This document shows positions 1-4,633 of a stretch of DNA of 5,171 bases, one piece after another. The DNA lies in contig JAGBRZ010000191.1 in assembly GCA_017632155.1 (NCBI GenBank), forward strand, positions 1-5,171. The letters are read 5' to 3'. The DNA is from Clostridia bacterium. Lineage in GTDB: Bacteria; Bacillota_A; Clostridia; Oscillospirales; CAG-272. The notes under the pieces are model-generated. The model saw nothing but the letters and a program-made list of their open reading frames with translations, did not search any database and was not told the DNA's origin. Within the stretch, counting starts at the first letter, position 1. Every line of letters begins with the position of its first letter. A program made the position numbers and the translations under genes.

Positions 1-1052
1 CTGCAATCCCGGAACGCAGCACTGCCGATGCTGGTGACAGAGTCGGGTATCGTTACGCTCGTTAGGTTGGAGCAATTATAGAACGCATAATCGCGAATGC
101 TTGTTTTTCCATCGGGTATCTCAAATTCTTCAACATTGTACATATTGATATAGACGTGATAATTTCCAAACCAACATGATACAAACGGATAAATAATGAA
201 ATAGCCTAAAAAACCTAATAGCAATAAACCTGCTGTAACAAAAGAAAGAATCTTAATAGTTTTATTGCGTTTAGCGTTTTTTGCTTTATCAGCATTTTGT
301 AGCTCTACAATTTTTGCATCGCATTTTTCTACAAAACTTTGCGAGTCTCTGTAATCTTTAATTTTGCCAAACTCTTTAATAGCATTTTGTAGTGTATCAA
401 TATCGGTGCTTTCTGCCATTTTGCAAGCTGCGGTGTAAATTCCTTCGCTTTTTAGTGCGCCGATATCAAGATTTTTTAAATTTGCAAGGTCGGCGTTGCA
501 TTTATAACAATGCGATTCGTTGCTTTTGTTTGTTGCTCCACAGGTACAGAACCACAAATCCTTGTGCTCGCAAACAGAGAACACGGCATTGCTTCCAAAA
601 GTGTTTTTATAACCTTCAAGCGATTCTTCATCAGTGATAACCGACTTAATAGAGCATTGTTCAACTGTTGGTTCCCAAATGTTATCAGATCCATTCCATA
701 CGGTATTATCAGCAAATCCAACCTCTACAACACGCACGGAATAAGATCTTGTAGAAGTGTTAGAAACCTTTATCGCATTTTGTGTGCCAAAATCTACATC
801 TCTCGTAATATTCAAGTCGAGATATTCGTATAAAATCGCTTCATCAATGGGTCTTTGCATAGAATCAAAGCAGGTTATTTCTACTTTGACAAGTTTTATT
901 ACCTTGTTTGATATGTTTCTTAATTTTAACTGTGCTATGAGCCAGCTTGTATCGTTGTCCCTAAGAAGTGCGCCCGCTTTGATGAGAACAGGAGAGCCTT
1001 CTGCATATAAATTTTCTGACAACGAGAAAATTCTACTGTATCTTTCGCTCAT
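1..1052 (-). CDS. Single-pass membrane protein with zinc finger and extracellular BspA-type LRR domain (3' end beyond window)
   Basis: The frame is open for 350 codons from the ATG at 1052 to the window edge, so the C-terminus is missing. Residues 1-130 form a probable beta-rich cytosolic domain (core QLKLRNISNKVIKLVKVEI) of a kind I associate with clostridial zinc-ribbon membrane proteins; I cannot name the family. Residues 167-188 hold a zinc finger (WFCTCG, then N at 175, then CYKC). Residues 205-248 form a helical repeat ending in DYRDSQSFVEKC, like the TPR-related YKDS...C repeats of clostridial proteins. KNAKRNK (259-265) precedes one hydrophobic helix (about 268-292), predicting N-inside, C-outside topology. 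From about 310 the protein has LRR_5/BspA units (IRDYAFYNCSNLTSVTIP, then SIGSAAFRDC), so the LRR domain should face outwards. AAGAGG at 1061-1066 lies 8 nt before the ATG and overlaps the stop of the upstream gene, suggesting translational coupling. Ligand and function are unknown. Confidence 0.9.
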   Translation of the reverse strand, partial: MSERYSRIFSLSENLYAEGSPVLIKAGALLRDNDTSWLIAQLKLRNISNKVIKLVKVEITCFDSMQRPIDEAILYEYLDLNITRDVDFGTQNAIKVSNTSTRSYSVRVVEVGFADNTVWNGSDNIWEPTVEQCSIKSVITDEESLEGYKNTFGSNAVFSVCEHKDLWFCTCGATNKSNESHCYKCNADLANLKNLDIGALKSEGIYTAACKMAESTDIDTLQNAIKEFGKIKDYRDSQSFVEKCDAKIVELQNADKAKNAKRNKTIKILSFVTAGLLLLGFLGYFIIYPFVSCWFGNYHVYINMYNVEEFEIPDGKTSIRDYAFYNCSNLTSVTIPDSVTSIGSAAFRDC

Positions 1053-1064
1053 TTTTATTACCTC

Positions 1065-1376
1065 TTAAAGTTCAGGAAGCTCTGTCTCGATGAGTTGGGG
1101 AGCATCTTTGCTACCGGAAACCATTTTTTTGCTATTTCCTACAACTTCTCCAAATCCCCAAATCATAACCGAGGAAAACGAGGTGGTGAGCAAGATGAGT
1201 CCGCCGCCGCCCAAAATGATTAGAGAAACCCACCAAAGATACTCAGGCTCACAGCAAAACACAACAAACGCCGCAATTCCACACAGTGCCATAAAGACGA
1301 AGCCAAGGCCTCGAATAAGGTTTGCCCAATTTTTGATAGAAGCTTCTGCGTTGAAATTTTTGTCAAAGTTAATCAT
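1065..1376 (-). CDS. Small two-helix membrane protein of unknown function, first gene of the LRR operon
   Basis: This 103-aa protein has two hydrophobic segments, about residues 20-42 (LIRGLGFVFMALCGIAAFVVF) and 47-72 (with WWVSLIILGGGG), separated by a short CCEPEY turn. The tail is soluble (MIWGFGEVVGNSKKMV, then an acidic end). The hairpin-like membrane topology and the GFGE motif after helix 2 recall small membrane proteins common in Clostridia, but I cannot assign a named family. The ATG at 1376 is preceded by GGAG 14 nt upstream, a rather long spacing, and no in-frame alternative start is nearby. The 12-bp gap to the downstream LRR gene, whose ribosome site overlaps this stop codon, shows the two are one operon. 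It may be a membrane partner of the LRR protein, which is inference from position only. Confidence 0.85.
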   Translation of the reverse strand: MINFDKNFNAEASIKNWANLIRGLGFVFMALCGIAAFVVFCCEPEYLWWVSLIILGGGGLILLTTSFSSVMIWGFGEVVGNSKKMVSGSKDAPQLIETELPEL

Positions 1377-1421
1377 AACGTTTTTACTTTCTCCGTAACC
1401 CCGGCGGGTATTTGTGCGTAT

Positions 1422-1450
1422 ATTATATCACAATTATTTCCAATTGTCAA
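1422..1450 (-). promoter_or_regulatory. Perfect consensus sigma-A promoter of the LRR membrane-protein operon
   Basis: On the minus strand, TTGACA (1450-1445) and TATAAT (1427-1422) are separated by exactly 17 bp, matching the sigma-A consensus at all 12 positions. Transcription should begin near 1415, giving a leader of about 39 nt before the ATG at 1376. An 18-bp inverted repeat (ACAATT, 6-nt gap, AATTGT; 1430-1447) fills the spacer and touches the -35 box, where a repressor could bind. Confidence 0.85.
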
Positions 1451-1547
1451 TATTTGTAACTAAAACGGTCTCCTCGCCGCCCGATCTTACTTTCGATTAT
1501 ATCAAGCAAAATCTCTGTATGTCATCTACTATAATCGCTTATTTCTC

Positions 1548-1620
1548 GGGACGCCCGGGAGGTCGTCCCCTACAAGTAAGCTCAAATTTTATTTGTAGGG
1601 GATGACGTCCTCGGCATCCC
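1548..1620. repeat. Palindromic intergenic repeat (MITE/REP-like) with nested hairpins
   Basis: Two 32-nt arms (1548-1579 and 1589-1620) are inverted copies matching at 26 of 32 positions around a 9-nt centre. Each arm also contains its own hairpin of identical geometry, 6-bp stem and 10-nt loop: GGGACG/CGTCCC on the left and GGGATG/CATCCC on the right. The centre can form CCCCTACAA/TTGTAGGGG. The G/C-rich block contrasts sharply with the A/T-rich spacer. It resembles short dispersed GTAGGGG-type intergenic palindromes I associate with gut Clostridia; copy number cannot be judged from one window. It encodes nothing and lies between divergent promoters, so it is not placed as a terminator of either flanking gene. 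Confidence 0.75.
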
Positions 1621-1641
1621 ACGGTGTCTAACAAAAAACGC

Positions 1642-1680
1642 CAAATAATCAATCAGCCTGTCATCCTGATTGTTTATTTG
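1642..1680. repeat. A/T-rich inverted repeat with 15-bp arms
   Basis: The arms 1642-1656 and 1666-1680 pair at 14 of 15 positions (CAAATAATCAATCAG against CTGATTGTTTATTTG) around a 9-nt loop. No immediate T-run follows on either strand, so an intrinsic terminator is unlikely. It may be part of the same mobile remnant as the palindrome 21 bp to its left, or an operator between the divergent promoters. Confidence 0.55.
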
Positions 1681-1776
1681 CGATTATTGGTTGTTTTTGA
1701 GATACTCGACAGCCGTTCTCTATACAAAAACCACTCAAAAATTTAACGAGAGACGAAAAAAATTGAAGCACAGATG

Positions 1777-1805
1777 TTGCAAAGAAAAAAGAGATTTGGT
1801 ATAAT
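1777..1805 (+). promoter_or_regulatory. Extended -10 promoter of the LRR lipoprotein gene
   Basis: TATAAT at 1800-1805 is preceded by TGG (1797-1799), giving an extended -10 element. TTGCAA at 1777-1782, with a 17-bp spacer, is the likely -35. Transcription should start near 1812, leaving a leader of about 55 nt that ends in the AAAGGAG ribosome site. Confidence 0.75.
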
Positions 1806-1866
1806 AAATTTATAACCTGAAATTTTACATTTTTGAGATAAAAACGCCAAAGTAAAGGAGAAAAAA

Positions 1867-2781
1867 TTGCCTATGAAGCTAAAAAAAGAAATCGCTACTC
1901 TGCTACTCGCATCTGCCCTTTTGACCTCGTCGCTCACGGCGTGCAACACGGCGCAAAACGGTGGGGATGATATAGATAATTCGACAACGGAAAACACAAC
2001 TCTTGAAACCGTCATCAATGATGGAGAATATGACCCTGCAACGTATATGAGATACACTCTCAATAGCGATGGAAAGTCCTATTCCGTTTGTCCGATAGGG
2101 CTACCGAAAGTGATGAAAGAGCTTGTGATCCCCGGAGAATATAAAGGCTTGCCGGTTACTAAAATCGATGGAAAGTGTTTAGAAGACAGCAGCATTGAAA
2201 CAATCATTATATCAGAGGGCATACAAGAAATCTTAACAGGATTCAAGTACTGCCGCGATATCAAAAATATTTATATCCCATCCAGCGTTATTTATATCAC
2301 AGATGGTGCATTCAATGGTCGTCCTACGATGGGAGGAATGCCCGGTTCTATAAAAACAAACGTCATTGAAAATATCGTTGTAGCGGAAGGAAACCCATAT
2401 TATCACGTTGACGGAAATTGTTTGATTGAAACAAAGTCAAAGAAAATTATTTTGGGTTGCAATAGCAGTATCATACCAAATGACGGAAGTGTGGAAAGTA
2501 TTGGTTATGCCGCTTTTGCCAATTGCAAATCTATAGAAACAGTTATACTACCGAAATCTATTATAGAAATTGAATATTATGCTTTTGACAATTGTGAAAA
2601 CATGAAATATATGTATATCACCTCTTCTGTTTCAATAGACCAACAATTCGTGGATTTTGACGTGGAAATGGTATTCTATGGCGGACCGAAATGTATTTTC
2701 TACGTTCCCGACGCTGAAAGTTTAGAAGTATATTCCAATGTTCACGGATCATATATACATTTTGAAATAGGAACTCCATAA
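1867..2781 (+). CDS. BspA-type leucine-rich-repeat lipoprotein
   Basis: This 304-aa protein begins with a lipoprotein signal peptide: basic KLKK, a hydrophobic core (about residues 9-22) and lipobox LTAC with Cys26 as the expected lipidation site. A low-complexity Asn/Asp/Thr linker follows (27-50). LRR_5/BspA-like units then run from about 80 to 255, for example SIETIIISEGIQEI, DIKNIYIPSSVIYI and SIGYAAFANCKSIETVILPKS, interrupted by the VAEGNPYYHVDGNCLIE segment typical of BspA repeats. The C-terminus (256-304) includes FYVPDAESLEVY, also common at the end of such proteins. It should be anchored outside the membrane; LRR_5 proteins are often adhesins or binding proteins, but the ligand is unknown. 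The TTG at 1867 lies 6 nt after AAAGGAG. The ATG at 1873 (12 nt spacing) is an in-frame alternative that loses only two residues, so the lipobox is unaffected. It appears monocistronic. Confidence 0.9.
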   Translation: MPMKLKKEIATLLLASALLTSSLTACNTAQNGGDDIDNSTTENTTLETVINDGEYDPATYMRYTLNSDGKSYSVCPIGLPKVMKELVIPGEYKGLPVTKIDGKCLEDSSIETIIISEGIQEILTGFKYCRDIKNIYIPSSVIYITDGAFNGRPTMGGMPGSIKTNVIENIVVAEGNPYYHVDGNCLIETKSKKIILGCNSSIIPNDGSVESIGYAAFANCKSIETVILPKSIIEIEYYAFDNCENMKYMYITSSVSIDQQFVDFDVEMVFYGGPKCIFYVPDAESLEVYSNVHGSYIHFEIGTP

Positions 2782-2804
2782 TAAAATCCCCCATAGGCTA
2801 TAAA

Positions 2805-2826
2805 GGGCGGCGGTTTTCCGCCGCCC
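2805..2826. terminator. Perfect G/C hairpin after the lipoprotein gene, no U-tract
   Basis: A perfect 9-bp stem, GGGCGGCGG with CCGCCGCCC, closes a TTTT loop 23 bp after the lipoprotein stop codon. Position and stability suggest 3'-end formation or mRNA protection. The next bases are AACGTCC rather than a T-run, so it is not a canonical intrinsic terminator. Confidence 0.5.
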
Positions 2827-2878
2827 AACGTCCCTCCCACCCTATCTTTTCCCCTCATTTTCAAAAAGCAAAAAAATA

Positions 2879-2931
2879 TTTCAACTTTTTTCAAAAAAGG
2901 TATTGACAAACCTCCTTGGTTGTGGTATAAT
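2879..2931 (+). promoter_or_regulatory. Consensus promoter of the rplJ-rplL operon with upstream A/T element
   Basis: TTGACA (2903-2908) and TATAAT (2926-2931) are 17 bp apart, and TGG precedes the -10 box, so the promoter is both full consensus and extended -10. An A/T-rich tract (2879-2898, TTTCAAC then T- and A-runs) sits just upstream of the -35, where an UP element would contact RNA polymerase alpha subunits. Transcription should start near 2938, about 160 nt before rplJ. Such strength fits a ribosomal protein operon. Confidence 0.9.
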
Positions 2932-2940
2932 ACCTGCGTT

Positions 2941-3067
2941 ATCCAAAGACAGCAGGTTCCGGTAAAAGCAAAAGCTTTCCTGCCGAGGAGATGAATTGAA
3001 TCCCAAATTGTGCGTTCAATCTTTCTTCACGGCTAAAAGTATGCTTACCGGAAGGAAGATTTTTTTA
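2941..3067 (+). ncRNA. Ribosomal protein L10 leader (attenuation control of rplJ-rplL)
   Basis: The leader shows the Bacillota L10 leader pattern: AAGAC, then GCAGG (2952-2956) pairing with CCTGC (2979-2983), then CGAGGAG. Inside lies a bulge TTCCGGTA (2957-2964) and an upper stem AAAGC/GCTTT (2965-2969 with 2974-2978) closed by AAAA. In Bacillus subtilis the L10(L12)4 complex binds this type of leader and causes early termination when in excess. Here the bulge strand TTCCGGTAA (2957-2965) is a perfect complement of TTACCGGAA (3045-3053) in the 3' arm of the downstream terminator, and so can act as the antiterminator. The leader ends in the terminator at 3018-3066. Confidence 0.9.
3018..3066 (+). 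terminator. Intrinsic attenuator terminator in the L10 leader
   Basis: AATCTTTCTTC (3018-3028) pairs with GAAGGAAGATT (3051-3061) including one G-U pair. CGG/CCG extends the stem past a bulged A at 3029, and seven Ts (3060-3066) follow. It lies between the L10 leader motif and the rplJ ribosome site, so formation would stop transcription before rplJ. Confidence 0.85.
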
Positions 3068-3097
3068 TTTCAAAAATCTAACAGGAGGTCAAACAGA

Positions 3098-3622
3098 ATG
3101 CCCAGCAATTCCATTCTCGTTCAGAAGCAACAACTCGTTGCTGATCTGGCAGAACAAATTAAAAATTCCGAGGCAGGCGTTGTTGTTAACTACCAAGGTA
3201 TTACGGTAGATAAGGACACCGCAATGCGTAAGGCTCTGCGTGAGGCCGGTGTTAAGTACGTAGTTATGAAGAACACCATGACCGGCAGAGCATGCGATAT
3301 GGTCGGCTACAGCGATATGAAGCAATACCTCACCGGTATGACCGCTATCGCTATCAGCGAAAACGATCCCGTTATCGCAGCTAAGATCCTGAAGGAATAT
3401 GCTGATAAGATCGAGTCCTTCAACATTCTTGCAGGTTACGTTGACGGCGCAGTTGTTGATGCAGCTACCGTAAACGCTCTGGCAGAGATCCCCAACAAGG
3501 AAACTCTTATTGCAAAGTTCCTCGGCTCTATCCAGTCTCCTCTGTACAAGTTCGCTTACGCTATCAAGGCTATTTGCGACAAGGACGGCGAGACCACCGA
3601 AGAGGCTCCCGCAGAAGCATAA
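3098..3622 (+). CDS. rplJ: 50S ribosomal protein L10
   Basis: This 174-aa protein is full length for L10 (usually about 165-175 aa). The N-terminal domain carries the family pattern VVVNYQGITV (28-37), LREAGVKYVVMKNTM (47-61) and an RA pair, and binds 23S rRNA at the base of the stalk. The C-terminal helix (about 134-162, NKETLIAKFLGSIQSPLYKFAYAIKAI) is where L7/L12 dimers attach, and a short acidic tail follows. The ATG at 3098 is chosen because AGGAGG (3083-3088) lies 9 nt upstream and MPSNSILVQKQ matches L10 N-termini. The frame is open back to 2996, but that stretch is leader RNA. It is the first gene of the stalk operon and probably feeds back on its own leader together with L12. Confidence 0.99.
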   Translation: MPSNSILVQKQQLVADLAEQIKNSEAGVVVNYQGITVDKDTAMRKALREAGVKYVVMKNTMTGRACDMVGYSDMKQYLTGMTAIAISENDPVIAAKILKEYADKIESFNILAGYVDGAVVDAATVNALAEIPNKETLIAKFLGSIQSPLYKFAYAIKAICDKDGETTEEAPAEA

Positions 3623-3722
3623 TTTCTGCCTCTCTTCTCTATGCAGGAATCCGATCCCCTGCTTGACGTGATCGGAAAACACACAAAAATAATAAACATT
3701 CAAATTTTGGAGGTAAATAACA
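3623..3722 (+). promoter_or_regulatory. Structured rplJ-rplL spacer with alternative hairpins and strong ribosome site
   Basis: GCAGGAAT (3643-3650) can pair upstream with ATTTCTGC (3622-3629, one G-U), while its GCAGG part can pair downstream with CCTGC (3658-3662). A third stem, TCCGATC (3650-3656) with GATCGGA (3670-3676), competes with the second. No T-run follows, so these are not intrinsic terminators. GGAGGT (3709-3714) lies 8 nt before the rplL ATG. The spacer could set the higher L12:L10 ratio by RNA processing or translation, which is inference. Confidence 0.55.
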
Positions 3723-4097
3723 ATGGCATCCGAAAAGATTACTAACATTCTTGAAGAAATTAAGTCCCTTACCATTCTCGAACTCAACGACCTCGTAAAG
3801 GCAGTTGAAGAAGAGTTCGGCGTATCCGCAGCAGCTCCCGTAGGCGTAGTTGCAGCAGGCGCAGCAGCTCCCGCAGTTGAAGAAAAGACCGAATTCGACG
3901 TTATCCTTGCAAGCTTTGGCGCTAAGAAGCTCGACGTTATCAAGGTTGTTCGCGAACTCACCGGTCTCGGCCTGAAGGACGCTAAGGATCTCGTAGAAGG
4001 CGCTCCCAAGACCATCAAGGAAGGCGTTTCCAAGGACGAAGCAGAGCAAGTTAAGGCTGCTCTCACCGAGGCAGGCGCAACCGTTGAAATTAAGTAA
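3723..4097 (+). CDS. rplL: 50S ribosomal protein L7/L12
   Basis: This 124-aa protein has the complete L7/L12 layout. Residues 1-33 form the dimerisation and L10-binding helices ([29 protein letters not shown]). An Ala/Gly/Pro/Val hinge covers about 35-54. The C-terminal domain (56-124) carries the translation-factor-binding face: [27 protein letters not shown], then [21 protein letters not shown]. Several dimers bind each L10 and recruit and activate EF-Tu, EF-G, IF2 and RF3 on the 50S stalk. GGAGGT lies 8 nt before the ATG. It is the last gene of the operon; a strong terminator follows 43 bp downstream, where rpoB would normally be read through in many Bacillota. Confidence 0.99.
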   Translation: MASEKITNILEEIKSLTILELNDLVKAVEEEFGVSAAAPVGVVAAGAAAPAVEEKTEFDVILASFGAKKLDVIKVVRELTGLGLKDAKDLVEGAPKTIKEGVSKDEAEQVKAALTEAGATVEIK

Positions 4098-4140
4098 TTT
4101 AAACCTACTTCAATTTCTAACATTGTCTGGAGATAACCGA

Positions 4141-4176
4141 AAAAAAGGCTACCGTAATTGTACGGTAGCCTTTTTT
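4141..4176. terminator. Strong, probably bidirectional intrinsic terminator between rplL and the DUF3006-like gene
   Basis: A perfect 10-bp stem (GGCTACCGTA with TACGGTAGCC, loop ATTG) is flanked by six As and six Ts. Both strands therefore have a hairpin plus a U-tract. It lies between convergent genes: rplL ends 43 bp to the left and the minus-strand gene ends 59 bp to the right. Confidence 0.95.
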
Positions 4177-4235
4177 CGTCTTTAAAATGCGTTTTTTGAC
4201 GTAAAAATTCTCTTTTTTGATAATAAGAATAATTC

Positions 4236-4409
4236 TTATTCTATAATTTCGTACTGAAACAGTTCACAATGCAGGCGTGTTCCCTCGTCGGTTCCCGCAG
4301 GGAGAAGCGCCAACGCGATAAACAGCGGCTCGGCTGCAGGGTTGGCATCGTCGCGCAAATAGGCGTATTCACCTTCAATTTTAATCACGGTATAATCTTT
4401 GGGTTCCAT
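4236..4409 (-). CDS. Small DUF3006-like protein
   Basis: This 57-aa protein reads DYTVIKIEGEYAYL (5-18), then ALALLPAGTDEGTRLH (32-47). The order 'EGxxAxL, then LLPxGxxEGxxL' and the length resemble DUF3006, small Bacillota proteins of unknown function predicted to form a compact beta fold. The match is from memory of the family pattern and is moderate; its C-terminal CELFQYEIIE is not something I recall from DUF3006. No signal peptide or membrane segment is visible, so it should be cytosolic. The ATG at 4409 is preferred because AGTGAG lies about 7 nt upstream; a GTG at 4421 would add MRKR but lacks a ribosome site. The gene has its own promoter, diverges from zapA and shares a terminator with rplL. 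Confidence 0.75.
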   Translation of the reverse strand: MEPKDYTVIKIEGEYAYLRDDANPAAEPLFIALALLPAGTDEGTRLHCELFQYEIIE

Positions 4410-4447
4410 TCTTTTTCTCACTTTCGTTGTGCAATTTTTCTGCCCCT

Positions 4448-4476
4448 ATTTTAGCACATTTCCTCCACTTTTGCAA
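4448..4476 (-). promoter_or_regulatory. Promoter of the DUF3006-like gene
   Basis: On the minus strand, TTGCAA (4476-4471) and TAAAAT (4453-4448) are 17 bp apart, with TGC before the -10 giving an extended -10. Transcription should start near 4441, about 32 nt before the ATG. Confidence 0.65.
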
Positions 4477-4531
4477 GTATTTGGACTCCTTTTTAATCAC
4501 AAATCAAAAAAATGTTAGAAAAATGAAAATT

Positions 4532-4585
4532 TTTCAAACTTTTTTGCAAAAACCCCTTTTCTTTTCAAATTTTTTATTGTATAAT
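4532..4585 (+). promoter_or_regulatory. zapA promoter with UP-like A/T tract
   Basis: TATAAT is at 4580-4585. The best -35 at 17-bp spacing is a weak TTTTCT (4557-4562). Upstream, TTTCAAACTTTTTTGC and an A-run (4532-4552) closely match the tract before the rplJ promoter, at nearly the same distance from the -10. It may act as an UP element that offsets the poor -35. Confidence 0.55.
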
Positions 4586-4633
4586 ATAGTTAGATTATTA
4601 TGTCGTGTTGCAAAAACACTGAAGAAAGGATTC

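Larger units (their letters stand above)
1377..1866. other. 490-bp divergent intergenic region with promoters and palindromes
   Basis: This spacer separates the leftward LRR operon from the rightward LRR lipoprotein gene and has no convincing gene. It contains the minus-strand promoter (1422-1450), a 73-bp palindromic repeat (1548-1620), an A/T-rich hairpin (1642-1680), an 8-bp inverted repeat TTTTTGAG/CTCAAAAA (1694-1701 and 1734-1741), and the plus-strand promoter (1777-1805). Between 1451 and 1547 I see nothing recognisable. Confidence 0.7.

Noticed and set aside
392..1068. Several plus-strand frames of 80-107 codons
   Set aside because: They are antisense to the continuous 350-codon LRR membrane protein frame, which has recognisable domains and its own ribosome site.
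1090..1398. 102-codon plus-strand frame
   Set aside because: It is the shadow of the two-helix membrane protein; the minus frame has hydrophobic segments, a promoter and operon spacing.
1414..1605. 63-codon plus-strand frame in the divergent spacer
   Set aside because: It crosses the minus promoter and half of the palindromic repeat, with no ribosome site or homology.
1548..1680. CRISPR array or intrinsic terminator in the spacer
   Set aside because: There are no direct repeats with regular spacers, and no T-run follows the hairpins; the flanking genes diverge from this region.
1743..2063. 106-codon minus-strand frame
   Set aside because: It overlaps the signal peptide of the LRR lipoprotein and its promoter, and lacks recognisable features.
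2996..3097. 34-codon N-terminal extension of rplJ from a TTG
   Set aside because: This stretch is the attenuator RNA. The AGGAGG site and L10 homology place the start at 3098.
3089..4123. A 344-codon open frame on the minus strand across rplJ, the spacer and rplL
   Set aside because: It is wholly antisense to two certain ribosomal protein genes and has no ribosome site. It arises from their codon bias.
4410..4421. GTG start at 4421 for the DUF3006-like gene
   Set aside because: No ribosome site lies before it, and the GTGAG containing it works better as the ribosome site for the ATG at 4409.
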